Positions 55,827 to 64,000 of a DNA stretch of 64,000 nt are shown in pieces (position 1 is the stretch's first letter; each line of letters opens with the position of its first letter). The notes below the pieces were generated by a model. It ran no database searches. It was given only the letters and a program-made list of their open reading frames with translations, and was not told the DNA's origin. The stretch covers positions 159,749 through 223,748 of the forward strand of contig NZ_QNVT01000005.1 of NCBI RefSeq assembly GCF_003385515.1, in the 5' to 3' direction. The DNA is from Chryseobacterium pennae. Lineage in GTDB: Bacteria; Bacteroidota; Bacteroidia; Flavobacteriales; Weeksellaceae. Made by a program: the position numbers and the translations under genes.

Positions 55827-57216
55827 TATGCAAAAAACGCTTCAGGAAGAGGTAACACTTTCTGGAATAGGCCTTCATACTGGTAAAGAAGTAAAACTTA
55901 CCATCAAACCCGCAAAAGAAAATACGGGATTTGTATTTGTAAGAACCGATTTAGAGGGTCATCCTCAGGTTGAAGCTGATGTTAATTATGTAGTAGCAAC
56001 AGAGAGAGGTACAACATTAGAAAAGCTTGGCGTAAAAATTACTACCTGTGAGCACCTTTTGGCTGCTTTAGTGGGTTGTGATATAGACAATGCAGTGTTG
56101 GAAATGGATGCATCTGAGCCTCCTATCTTGGATGGGTCTTCAAAATATTTTGTGGAAGCTATCGAAAGTGTAGGGGTTGTAGATCAGAATATTGCCAGAG
56201 AATATCTGGTTGTAAAAGAAGTTCTTACCTACAGCGATCCGGCTACAGGTTCAGAAATTACCATTATTCCTTCAGATACTTACGAAGTAACTACAATGGT
56301 AGACTTTGGGACTAAAGTATTGGGAACTCAAAATGCTACCCTTAAAAATATTTCCGAATTTAAAGACGAAATCTCTTCAGCAAGAACTTTCAGTTTCTTA
56401 CACGAATTGGAAATGCTTTTAGATCACGGATTGATCAAAGGAGGGGACATCTCTAATGCGATCGTTTACGTAGACAAGGATTTAACTCCGGAGACTACAG
56501 AAAAATTAAAAAAAGCCTTTGGTAAGGATAATGTATCCATCAGACCAAACGGTATTCTCGATAATCTTAACTTAAACTATCCTAACGAAGCTGCAAGACA
56601 CAAATTACTGGATGTAATTGGTGATTTAGCTTTAGCAGGTGTGAAAATTAAAGGTAAGGTTATTGCTAACAAACCAGGACATTTTGTAAACACTCAGTTT
56701 GCAAAAAAACTAAATCGTCAGTGGAAATTGCAGAAAAAGAAAAACGTTCCGGATTTTGATTTAACAAAAGAACCGGTATTCGATATCAACGGAATCATGA
56801 AGCTTATGCCTCACAGACCTCCGTTCTTATTAATTGATAAAGTTCTAGAACTTTCAGACTCTCATGTAGTAGGATTGAAAAATGTAACAATGAATGAACC
56901 TTTCTTCGTTGGTCATTTTCCTAAAGAACCTGTAATGCCTGGAGTTCTTCAGGTAGAAGCTTTGGCTCAAACTGGAGGTATTCTGGTCTTGGCAAGTGTT
57001 CCTGATCCTGAAAACTATTCTACTTATTTTATCAAGATTGATAAAGTAAAATTCAAGAGAAAAGTAATTCCGGGAGATACGCTTATATTCAAAATTGAAT
57101 TAATAGAGCCTATCAGAAGAGGTATTGTACACATGCAGGGGTACGGATATGTAGGAGACACAGTGGCAGTAGAAGCAGAGCTTATGGCTCAAGTTGCAAA
57201 AAATAAAGTTGATTAA
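55819..57216 (+). CDS. lpxC-fabZ: Bifunctional UDP-3-O-acyl-GlcNAc deacetylase / 3-hydroxyacyl-ACP dehydratase
   Basis: 465 aa fusion typical of Bacteroidota. LpxC part (about 1-300): zinc ligands His79 ([10 protein letters not shown]), His261 and Asp265 ([11 protein letters not shown]), plus His288. FabZ part (about 325-465): [33 protein letters not shown] with His366 and Glu380. It joins lipid A commitment and fatty-acid elongation in one chain. Start ATG 55819 overlaps lpxD by eight bases; ATG 55828 is possible. Confidence 0.97.
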   Translation: MSDMQKTLQEEVTLSGIGLHTGKEVKLTIKPAKENTGFVFVRTDLEGHPQVEADVNYVVATERGTTLEKLGVKITTCEHLLAALVGCDIDNAVLEMDASEPPILDGSSKYFVEAIESVGVVDQNIAREYLVVKEVLTYSDPATGSEITIIPSDTYEVTTMVDFGTKVLGTQNATLKNISEFKDEISSARTFSFLHELEMLLDHGLIKGGDISNAIVYVDKDLTPETTEKLKKAFGKDNVSIRPNGILDNLNLNYPNEAARHKLLDVIGDLALAGVKIKGKVIANKPGHFVNTQFAKKLNRQWKLQKKKNVPDFDLTKEPVFDINGIMKLMPHRPPFLLIDKVLELSDSHVVGLKNVTMNEPFFVGHFPKEPVMPGVLQVEALAQTGGILVLASVPDPENYSTYFIKIDKVKFKRKVIPGDTLIFKIELIEPIRRGIVHMQGYGYVGDTVAVEAELMAQVAKNKVD

Positions 57217-58011
57217 ATGATTCATCAGTTAGCAGCCGTAGATAAACGTGCGAAAATCAGCAAAAATGTAATTGTAGAACCATTTACTACAATTGCAGGG
57301 GACGTAGAAATCGGAGAAGGATCATGGATTGGTCCAAATGTTACCATCATGGATGGAGCAAGAATAGGGAAGGATTGTAAAATTTTTCCAGGCACTGTAA
57401 TTTCTGCAATTCCTCAGGACTTAAAGTTCGACGGTGAAGATACACGAACCATTATTGGAGATAATACTACTTTAAGAGAATGTGTAACAATAAACAGAGG
57501 AACAAAAGCTTTAGGGTATACCAAAGTAGGAAGCAACTGCCTTATTATGGCGACTTCCCACGTTGCCCATGACTGCATTATAGGAGATAATGTAATTATT
57601 GCCAATGGTTGTGGTATTGCAGGGCATGTTGAAATCGGAGACTTTACCGTAATGGGAGGATTATCTGCAGTTCAACAGTTTGGTAAAATCGGAAAACATA
57701 CGATGATTTCAGGAGGATCTTTGATTAGAAAAGATGTTCCGCCTTATGTAAAAGTAGCAAGAGATCCTATTTCCTATGCTGGTATCAACTCAGTAGGTCT
57801 TAGAAGAAGAGGTTTTTCCAATGAGAAGATCTTTGAAATTCAAAAGATTTACAGAGCTATTTTCCAAATGAAAATGAACGTTTCCCAAGCGTTGGCATAT
57901 ATCGAAAAAGAAATGCTTCCCACTGCTGAAAGAGATGAAATTCTTCAGTTTATCCAAAACTCTCCAAGAGGTATTGTAAAAGGATACGGAACAGGAAAAG
58001 ACAGCAATTAA
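57217..58011 (+). CDS. lpxA: UDP-N-acetylglucosamine O-acyltransferase
   Basis: 264 aa. Left-handed beta-helix with catalytic His118 in ATSHVAHDCIIG and a C-terminal helical part (RRRGFSNEKIFEIQKIYRAIF). First step of lipid A synthesis. The ATG follows directly on the lpxC/fabZ stop. Confidence 0.96.
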   Translation: MIHQLAAVDKRAKISKNVIVEPFTTIAGDVEIGEGSWIGPNVTIMDGARIGKDCKIFPGTVISAIPQDLKFDGEDTRTIIGDNTTLRECVTINRGTKALGYTKVGSNCLIMATSHVAHDCIIGDNVIIANGCGIAGHVEIGDFTVMGGLSAVQQFGKIGKHTMISGGSLIRKDVPPYVKVARDPISYAGINSVGLRRRGFSNEKIFEIQKIYRAIFQMKMNVSQALAYIEKEMLPTAERDEILQFIQNSPRGIVKGYGTGKDSN

Positions 58012-58040
58012 AAATTAAGTAAAAAAGATAAAATATATTA

Positions 58041-58604
58041 ATGGCAACAAGTAACGATATTAGAAAAGGTCTTTGCATCGAATTTAGCAATGATATTTTT
58101 AAAGTGATTGAGTTTCTTCATGTAAAACCAGGAAAAGGACCTGCTTTCGTAAGAACAAAATTAAAATCTGTGACAAATGGAAAAGTATTGGATAATACAT
58201 TCTCTGCAGGCCACAAAATTGAAGAGGTAAAAGTAATCACAAGAAAGTTCCAGTATCTTTATGATGATGAGAACGGATTCCACTTCATGAATAACGATGA
58301 TTTTTCTCAGCTATATTTAAATAAAGAAATGATTGAAAACTCAAACTTGATGAAAGCAGGTGAAGAAGTAACAATCATTTTGAAAGAAGCTGATGAAACA
58401 CCACTTTCTGCTGAACTTCCTCAATCTGTATACTTAGATGTTATTGAAGCTGATCCGGGTGTAAAAGGAAATACTGCAACCAATGCTCTTAAAAACGCAA
58501 TCGTTGAGACAGGAGCAAGAGTAATGGTTCCTTTGTTTATTGAACCGGGAGACAAAATTAAAGTAAGCACTGAAGACGGTAGCTACTTGGAAAGAGTGAA
58601 ATAA
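58041..58604 (+). CDS. efp: Elongation factor P
   Basis: 187 aa, full length, three beta-barrel domains. Lys32 in HVKPGKGPAFVRTK is the loop-tip residue that is modified in some bacteria. It helps ribosomes through proline stretches. Placed between lipid A genes, 29 bases after lpxA. Confidence 0.96.
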   Translation: MATSNDIRKGLCIEFSNDIFKVIEFLHVKPGKGPAFVRTKLKSVTNGKVLDNTFSAGHKIEEVKVITRKFQYLYDDENGFHFMNNDDFSQLYLNKEMIENSNLMKAGEEVTIILKEADETPLSAELPQSVYLDVIEADPGVKGNTATNALKNAIVETGARVMVPLFIEPGDKIKVSTEDGSYLERVK

Positions 58605-58618
58605 TAAATAAAATTTAC

Positions 58619-58656
58619 ATAAATTCGGTTTGCATTAGCAGTCCGAATTTTGTTTT
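58619..58656 (+). terminator. Possible terminator after efp
   Basis: AAATTCGG pairs with CCGAATTT over a 14-base loop, followed by TGTTTT. The loop is long; it may attenuate rather than stop transcription into the next gene. Confidence 0.5.
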
Positions 58657-58674
58657 ATAAGAAAATCTATTATT

Positions 58675-59577
58675 ATGAGATTCCATTCTCCGCAAAAGCT
58701 TAAAACGATTGCAGATTTAATTGGCTCAAAATTTATTGGCCCTGAAGACTTCGAAGTTCTGGGGGCCAATGAAATTCACATGGTAAAACCGGGAGAAATT
58801 GTATTCGTTAATCATCCCAAATACTATGATAAGGCACTAAATTCTGCTGCAACTATTATCTTGATTGATAAAGAAGTAGAATGTCCCGAAGGAAAGGCTC
58901 TTCTGGTTTCTGATGACCCGTTCAGGGACTTTAATAAGATCAATACTCATTTTACAAGAATCTATAATTTCACAGAAGAAATTCATGATGTGGAAATTGG
59001 AGAAGGAACAAAAATTCACTCTTCAGCAGTCATTGGAAACAATGTGAAAATTGGAAAAAATACCTTAATTTTTCCGAATGTTGTGATCGGCGACAGATCC
59101 GTAATTGGTGATAACGTGATCATCCAGTCCAATACCGTATTGGGAGGTGATGCTTTCTATTACAGAAAACTAAATGGAAATTTTGACCGTTTAATTTCTG
59201 TAGGAAACGTGGTGATCGAAAATAACGTGGAAATAGGTAATGGCTGTACTATTGACAGAGGGGTTACAGATTCTACGATTATTGGTGAAGGTTCAGTGTT
59301 GGATAATCAGATTCAGATAGGACATGACACTGTGATTGGAAAAAAATGTCTGATCGCTTCTCAGGTTGGAATTGCCGGATGTTGTGTAATAGGAGATGAA
59401 GTGACTTTATGGGGACAGGTGGGTATTGCTTCCGGAAATAAAATTGAGAGCGGATCTGTACTTTTAGGGAAAACCGGAGTGAACAGAGACCTTGAAAAAG
59501 GAACCTACATCGGAATGTTTGCTGAAGATTTCAAAACATATCTGAAAAAAGAAGTAAAACTGAGAAATCTCAAATAA
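58675..59577 (+). CDS. Second LpxD-like acyltransferase
   Basis: 300 aa. N-terminal LpxD-type domain ([19 protein letters not shown] near 37-56) and hexapeptide beta-helix (about 105-270) with His in [11 protein letters not shown] where LpxD has its catalytic His. It is shorter than the first LpxD and differs in sequence ([20 protein letters not shown]). It may use a different acyl chain or another UDP-sugar. Its place after efp is odd but on the same strand. Confidence 0.85.
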   Translation: MRFHSPQKLKTIADLIGSKFIGPEDFEVLGANEIHMVKPGEIVFVNHPKYYDKALNSAATIILIDKEVECPEGKALLVSDDPFRDFNKINTHFTRIYNFTEEIHDVEIGEGTKIHSSAVIGNNVKIGKNTLIFPNVVIGDRSVIGDNVIIQSNTVLGGDAFYYRKLNGNFDRLISVGNVVIENNVEIGNGCTIDRGVTDSTIIGEGSVLDNQIQIGHDTVIGKKCLIASQVGIAGCCVIGDEVTLWGQVGIASGNKIESGSVLLGKTGVNRDLEKGTYIGMFAEDFKTYLKKEVKLRNLK

Positions 59578-59617
59578 ACAATTCCAAAGGTTTTATCCAA
59601 AATCAAAGAAATTTGAG

Positions 59618-59625
59618 TAAATTTG
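59618..59625 (+). promoter_or_regulatory. -7 element of sucD (TAAATTTG)
   Basis: Exact TAnnTTTG match 42 bases before the sucD start; no TTG at the usual spacing. Confidence 0.4.
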
Positions 59626-59667
59626 TGAGCATTAATAAAATAATAAATAAATTAAAACAACAATAAA

Positions 59668-60540
59668 ATGTCAATTTTAGTAAACAAAGATTCTAAAGTA
59701 ATTGTACAAGGATTTACAGGGAACGAAGGAACTTTCCACGCTGGTCAGATGATTGAATACGGAACAAATGTAGTAGGTGGTGTTACTCCAGGAAAAGGAG
59801 GAAGCGAGCACTTAGGAAAACCGGTATTCAACACAGTAGCTGATGCTGTTGAAAAAGCAGGAGCAAACGTAAGTATCATTTTCGTACCACCGGCATTTGC
59901 AGCAGACGCTATCATGGAAGCTGCTGAAGCAGGAATTAAAGTAATTGTATGTATTACTGAAGGTATTCCTGTAGCTGATATGGTAAAAGTAAAATCTTAT
60001 ATTGCTGACAGAGACTGCAGATTAATCGGACCAAACTGCCCTGGAATCATTACTTCTGAAGAAGCTAAAATTGGTATTATGCCAGGTTTCGTTTTCAAAA
60101 AAGGTAAAGTAGGTATCGTTTCAAAATCAGGTACCCTTACTTACGAAGCTGCTGATCAGGTAGTAAGAGCAGGTTACGGTATTTCTACGGCGATTGGTAT
60201 CGGTGGTGACCCAATTATCGGAACTACTACAAGAGAAGCTCTTGAATTATTTATCAATGATCCTGAAACTGAAGCTGTTGTAATGATCGGTGAAATCGGT
60301 GGTGGACTTGAAGCAGAAGCTGCTAGATGGTACAAAGCTAGTGGATCTACTAAGCCGGTTGTAGGATTTATCGCTGGACAGACAGCTCCAAAAGGAAGAA
60401 CAATGGGACACGCTGGTGCTATCGTAGGTGGTGCAGAAGATACAGCTCAGGCTAAGATGGAAATCATGAGAGAGAACGGTATCAATGTTGTTGATTCTCC
60501 TGCTGATATCGGTGCTACTGTAGCTAAAATTCTAGGATAA
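59668..60540 (+). CDS. sucD: Succinate-CoA ligase, ADP-forming, alpha subunit
   Basis: 290 aa. CoA-binding [18 protein letters not shown] at the N-terminus, [22 protein letters not shown], and the phosphohistidine motif [16 protein letters not shown]-cycle enzyme. sucC is not adjacent; in Bacteroidota the two subunits are often encoded apart. Confidence 0.97.
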   Translation: MSILVNKDSKVIVQGFTGNEGTFHAGQMIEYGTNVVGGVTPGKGGSEHLGKPVFNTVADAVEKAGANVSIIFVPPAFAADAIMEAAEAGIKVIVCITEGIPVADMVKVKSYIADRDCRLIGPNCPGIITSEEAKIGIMPGFVFKKGKVGIVSKSGTLTYEAADQVVRAGYGISTAIGIGGDPIIGTTTREALELFINDPETEAVVMIGEIGGGLEAEAARWYKASGSTKPVVGFIAGQTAPKGRTMGHAGAIVGGAEDTAQAKMEIMRENGINVVDSPADIGATVAKILG

Positions 60541-60556
60541 TACAAAACCAAATAAT

Positions 60557-61228
60557 ATGAAAAAACTTTTATTGGCCTCAGCTTTAACCCTCTCAGCTTT
60601 ATCCTTTGCACAAGTGCAGTGGAAAAATACAAGATTTGGGGTTACGGCAGGTTTAAACTATTCCAGAGTATCTAATGCCCACAATCCCTCCGGGCCAAGA
60701 TATACTTTCCAGGGTGGAGCTTTGGCTTTAATTCCTGTAGGAAAGACAAACCAGTTTTATATCCAGCCTGAAGTTTTATACTATGGGGCGGGAGAAACCG
60801 GTAAAGACAGTGATGCTAAGAATATTGATGGTTATAACGCATTATATGCCAATAACTATCTGAGTGTGCCACTTTATTTCAAAGGGTATTTTTCAGAAGC
60901 AGAATCTGAATTCTTTGGATTATTAGGGCCTAGATTTAACTTTTTGCTGAGCCAAAATGTTAAAGATGTCCCTGCAAAAAGACCTTATTATGATCCAGAT
61001 GTTACTGACCCTTCACAACCTGCGGGTGTAAATGGTAAAGCTAATAGCTTTAACTGGGGAATAGGACTGGGAGTAGGATATAGCTATAAAAGACAACTTG
61101 AAATAGCTTTAAAATATGACTTAGGTCTTTCAGATACTTATCCAAATCTTGTCAAAGAAAGAGGCGGATCTGATAAGAAAAAATCTGAACAGGTGATAGC
61201 TCTTACCTTAAGCTATATATTCAAATAA
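60557..61228 (+). CDS. Outer-membrane beta-barrel protein (PorT/OmpW-like fold)
   Basis: 223 aa. Signal peptide about 1-19 (ending SFAQ), then eight-strand-type barrel sequence: FGVTAGLNYSRVSN, FYIQPEVLYYGAG, YLSVPLYFKGYF, FGLLGPRFNFLLS, WGIGLGVGYSY and a closing VIALTLSYIFK. Typical of small barrels of the outer-membrane-beta-barrel-2 type. Role unknown. Only 16 bases after sucD. Confidence 0.85.
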   Translation: MKKLLLASALTLSALSFAQVQWKNTRFGVTAGLNYSRVSNAHNPSGPRYTFQGGALALIPVGKTNQFYIQPEVLYYGAGETGKDSDAKNIDGYNALYANNYLSVPLYFKGYFSEAESEFFGLLGPRFNFLLSQNVKDVPAKRPYYDPDVTDPSQPAGVNGKANSFNWGIGLGVGYSYKRQLEIALKYDLGLSDTYPNLVKERGGSDKKKSEQVIALTLSYIFK

Positions 61229-61256
61229 AACATTTTATTCAGAATATAAATAAGAA

Positions 61257-61288
61257 ATCCCGGAAATACTTTTCCGGGATTTTTTTTG
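61257..61288 (+). terminator. Terminator after the beta-barrel gene
   Basis: ATCCCGGAAA pairs with TTTCCGGGAT (four-base loop), followed by eight T. Confidence 0.92.
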
Positions 61289-61512
61289 AATTAAATGCAG
61301 AAAATAAATCAAGTATAATATAATAGTTTGGCTGCTCACTTAGAAAGAATCAATTTCATTGATTCCGCCTTTGCCTCCTAAAATAATACATCAGAATCCT
61401 GGAACTTTGCATCAAATCTAAACTTCCCAATACAGATATAATAGCTTGTCACCCAAGCTGAATTTGGGCGAAACCCTTTTGCCAACAAAATTCTTTTGAT
61501 GCTTAAAAATAA
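61289..61512. other. Non-coding stretch between converging units
   Basis: Between the two terminators I see no gene. A small dyad CCCAA...TTGGG occurs near 61453-61469; nothing else stands out. Confidence 0.5.
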
Positions 61513-61548
61513 AAAGAGCAAATTCGCATACTTGCAAATTTGCTCTTT
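61513..61548. terminator. Terminator of the ABC-2 operon, usable from both sides
   Basis: AAAGAGCAAATT pairs with AATTTGCTCTTT; the A run on the left gives a T run for the minus-strand operon. Confidence 0.85.
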
Positions 61549-61583
61549 TAAGTTTTTATTTGTATCAGCTTCCTGTGTGAAGA

Positions 61584-62894
61584 TTAACCTTTAATCCATT
61601 TCCAAAGCTCCTTCAGGGTAGCCTTATTACCATACATTAAAATTCCTACACGATAAATCTTTCCTGCAAGGAATATCATAAATACAGTTGTGACCAATAG
61701 CAATACAATAGATAAAGCAATCTGCCATGCGGGAACTCCGAAAGGTATCCTTGCAATCATGGCAACCGGTGAAGTAAAAGGGATGATAGATAACCAGAAG
61801 CCTAACGGACCGTCAGGATTGTTCATCAATGAGAAGCTGCCGTACATTCCTAAAGTTAGGGGTAAGATCGCAAATAAAGTGAACTGCTGGGTTTCTGTTT
61901 CATTATCCACCGCAGAACCAATAGCTGCATAAATTGAGCTGTAGAAAATATATCCTAAAAGGAAGAAAACAATGAATACAAAAATAATCAAAGGAAAATT
62001 CAGTTCCAGTAGGCTGTGGGAAATCTGAGTGGCAAGCTGTGTCATATCGAGCTTACTTGTAATTTGTTCACTTCCACCAGGAACAGCCTGTTGAAGAGGT
62101 GAAAACCCCGTATTTAAAACCAAGGCTCCGATAACAGACATGGTGATCCAGATCAGAAACTGAGTAAGAGCAACCATTGTTACCCCAAGGATTTTTCCCA
62201 TCATCAGCTCAAAGGGCTTTACAGAAGAAATGATGATCTCCACAACACGGTTGTTCTTTTCTTCCAGAACACTTCGCATTACTCTTACTCCATAGATAAT
62301 GATGAACATGAAGGTGACGTACATCAAAACCATACTAAGGCCTGATTTAACACCAAAGGTAAGGTCAGAATCTTCCTTGTTATTATCAGCAACATTAATG
62401 GTCTTTAAGCTGAAACTTTTATCAAGGTCATTAAGTTGGGTTTCCTGAATTCCAAGTTGCTTGATTTTTTCCTTTTTAACTACATTAGCAATATCGGAAA
62501 CAATTTTCTGCTTCGTATCAAAACCCATTTTACTGTTGATAACCAGTCTTGTGCCTGTTTCAAGCTCTTCATAGTTCTGCTCTTTTAATTCAGGTAAAAT
62601 AAGGATTCCATCCAGAGATTCATTTCCCTTTAAGTTATTGATCTTAGACTTTTCATCCGCAGCAGAAACGAATACATAGTTCAGTTTATCATTAGACTTC
62701 AGCTGATTGATGAATAAACCGCTTTTGTCAACAACTTCAATAACACTGTGGGATTCATTGGCTTTAAACATCAATCCGATTACTGCTCCAAAAGCAATGA
62801 TCATAACAGGTGCCAATAAGGTCAATATGATAAAGGATTTTTTCTTAACCTGCGTAAGAAACTCTCTTTTTGTAATTAAAAAAATATTATTCAT
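61584..62894 (-). CDS. ABC-2 type transporter permease
   Basis: 436 aa. First membrane helix about 20-42, a large extracytoplasmic region (about 45-180), then five or six helices from 185 to 425, including the conserved VRVMRSVLEEKNNRVVEIIISSVKPFELMMGKI segment (split about 205-237). This matches NatB-type permeases. It works with the ATPase encoded four bases upstream. Substrate not evident; NatAB exports sodium, but related pairs differ. Confidence 0.88.
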   Translation of the reverse strand: MNNIFLITKREFLTQVKKKSFIILTLLAPVMIIAFGAVIGLMFKANESHSVIEVVDKSGLFINQLKSNDKLNYVFVSAADEKSKINNLKGNESLDGILILPELKEQNYEELETGTRLVINSKMGFDTKQKIVSDIANVVKKEKIKQLGIQETQLNDLDKSFSLKTINVADNNKEDSDLTFGVKSGLSMVLMYVTFMFIIIYGVRVMRSVLEEKNNRVVEIIISSVKPFELMMGKILGVTMVALTQFLIWITMSVIGALVLNTGFSPLQQAVPGGSEQITSKLDMTQLATQISHSLLELNFPLIIFVFIVFFLLGYIFYSSIYAAIGSAVDNETETQQFTLFAILPLTLGMYGSFSLMNNPDGPLGFWLSIIPFTSPVAMIARIPFGVPAWQIALSIVLLLVTTVFMIFLAGKIYRVGILMYGNKATLKELWKWIKG

Positions 62895-62898
62895 AAAA

Positions 62899-63810
62899 TT
62901 AAGAATGGTTACTTACAGCATTAATAAACACTTCATTCATACTAGGTATTCTCTCGTCAAAAGATCTTACTTTTCCTACATGCACAAGATCAAGAAGGAT
63001 ATTGTTTTGCTCACTTTCGTTTTTCAGATCAAAAGAAACCAGGCTGTTTTCATTAGAAAAATTGAAGATCTCATATTTATTTCTAAAGCTTTCCAATTGT
63101 TCATTGTTGACTTCAGAAAGCGTAATTCCGAAAATATTTTTCTTGAATTTTTCTCTTACGTCAAAAACTCTTCCGTCAATAATCTTCTTGGAATTATTAA
63201 TTAATGCTACATAGTCACACATTTCCTCCACACTTTCCATTCTGTGAGTAGAAAGAATGATAGTGGTTCCATTATTTTTAAGATCAATGATCTGGTCTTT
63301 GATTAAGTTGGCATTTACAGGATCGAAGCCTGAGAAAGGCTCATCAAGGATTAAAAGATGGGGCCTGTGAAGTACCGTTACCACAAACTGAATCTTTTGT
63401 GCCATTCCTTTAGACAGTTCAGAAAGCTTTTTCTTCCACCATTGATCGATGTTCAGCTTTTCAAACCATTTTTTAGCTTCATTCAGGGCATCATTTTTAC
63501 TCATCCCTTTCAGTTCTCCGAAATAGAGGATCTGATCGCCCACGCTCATGTTTTTGTAAAGCCCTCTTTCTTCAGGCATATAACCAATATCTTTGATGTG
63601 ACTTGGGTTCAGTTTTTCTCCGTTGATTAAGATCTCTCCGGAGTCGGCTTGGGTAATTTGGTTAATGATACGGATGAATGAAGTTTTTCCGGCGCCATTG
63701 GGACCTAAAAGTCCATAAATACTGCCTTTGGGAACATGGATGCTGAAATCATCCAGTGCGACCTTTTTTCCGGCATTATAGGTCTTTTTAATATGTTCAG
63801 CTCTTAGCAT
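62899..63810 (-). CDS. ABC transporter ATP-binding protein (NatA-like)
   Basis: 303 aa. Walker A GPNGAGKTSF near 36-45, signature LSKGMAQKIQF near 131, Walker B LLILDEPFSGFDPV near 152 and H-loop STHRMESVEEM. The C-terminal 80 residues follow the form of NatA-type ATPases. First gene of a two-gene minus-strand operon with the permease. Confidence 0.92.
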   Translation of the reverse strand: MLRAEHIKKTYNAGKKVALDDFSIHVPKGSIYGLLGPNGAGKTSFIRIINQITQADSGEILINGEKLNPSHIKDIGYMPEERGLYKNMSVGDQILYFGELKGMSKNDALNEAKKWFEKLNIDQWWKKKLSELSKGMAQKIQFVVTVLHRPHLLILDEPFSGFDPVNANLIKDQIIDLKNNGTTIILSTHRMESVEEMCDYVALINNSKKIIDGRVFDVREKFKKNIFGITLSEVNNEQLESFRNKYEIFNFSNENSLVSFDLKNESEQNNILLDLVHVGKVRSFDERIPSMNEVFINAVSNHS

Positions 63811-63906
63811 TAAGTTGTTTTTTACAATTAGTATAAAAAAGTCTTTAAAGTTACGGAAATATTAAAAGAGATTGTTATAAAAGAAAAAATCCTGATGATT
63901 ATAGAC

Positions 63907-63926
63907 TGCACCCAAAAGTTTAGACA
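63907..63926. mobile_element. Terminal inverted repeat of an IS3-family element
   Basis: TGCACCCAAAAGTTTAGACA has the form of IS3-family ends (TG...ACCCCAAAAGTT..ACA). It sits just outside the transposase stop, so the element extends to the right beyond the window. Confidence 0.65.
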
Positions 63927-63929
63927 AAA

Positions 63930-64000
63930 TTAAATAATATTATTATATGAAAGAGTTCGGTACTGTACTGGACTCTTTCCTTTTAGATTAAGCCTTATCC
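63930..64000 (-). CDS. IS3-family transposase, C-terminal 22 codons
   Basis: On the minus strand the last visible codons read IRLNLKGKSPVQYRTLSYNN, then two Ile and a TAA at 63930-63932. LKGKSPVQYR is the usual C-terminal end of the IS150-type rve transposase (ORF B). The remainder lies outside the window. The stop is four bases from the terminal repeat, as expected for a complete IS end. Confidence 0.75.
   Translation of the reverse strand, partial: IRLNLKGKSPVQYRTLSYNNII

Overview
The window reads as chromosome of a Flavobacteriia member, most like Chryseobacterium or a close Weeksellaceae relative. The grounds are strongly AT-rich DNA, an LpxC-FabZ fusion protein, the type IX secretion regulator PorX, a Bacteroidota TonB-dependent receptor, and promoters of the Bacteroidota form TTG-N17-23-TAnnTTTG. 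The genus is inferred from gene content and protein flavour; no 16S gene is present.

Layout. 1-2265: 3' part of a TonB-dependent receptor. 2498-5586 (minus): class I ribonucleotide reductase operon nrdB - small ABM-like protein - nrdA, with a 423 bp upstream region holding three exact DnaA-box matches. 6010-10692: MacAB-like ABC exporter (ATPase, two permeases, HlyD-type adaptor), its gaps filled by a recurrent AATTTGAAAAT element. 10868-13650: GT39-type membrane glycosyltransferase and a di-haem cytochrome c peroxidase lipoprotein. 13802-16084: thioredoxin-reductase-like flavoprotein, ArsR repressor, a Cys-tailed small protein and a thioredoxin-type arsenate reductase. 16204-17984: glyA and recX.

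18018-43339 is one long same-strand exopolysaccharide or capsule locus of the Wzx/Wzy type. It encodes nucleotide-sugar enzymes (DegT aminotransferase, WbpM/PglF-like dehydratase, hexosamine dehydrogenase, the complete FnlA-FnlB-FnlC route to UDP-L-FucNAc, a WbpV-like reductase, an orphan RmlC), the export pair Wza and Wzc, a flippase, a probable polymerase, five glycosyltransferases, a formyltransferase, a polysaccharide deacetylase, a WecA/WbpL-type initiating transferase, and a secreted protein with hyaluronidase-like (GH56-like) motifs.

43436-53203: rimO, two secreted proteins of unknown function (one split by a frameshift), a 1 kb non-coding stretch, rlpA-like, xth, a YciI-like gene, a MliC-like lipoprotein, porX and an S41 peptidase. 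53497-61228: HD phosphohydrolase, then the lipid A cluster lpxD - lpxC/fabZ - lpxA - efp - second lpxD, sucD and an outer-membrane beta-barrel gene. 61584-63810 (minus): ABC-2 type ATPase/permease pair. The last 100 bases hold the end of an IS3-family insertion sequence: a terminal repeat and the last 22 codons of its transposase.
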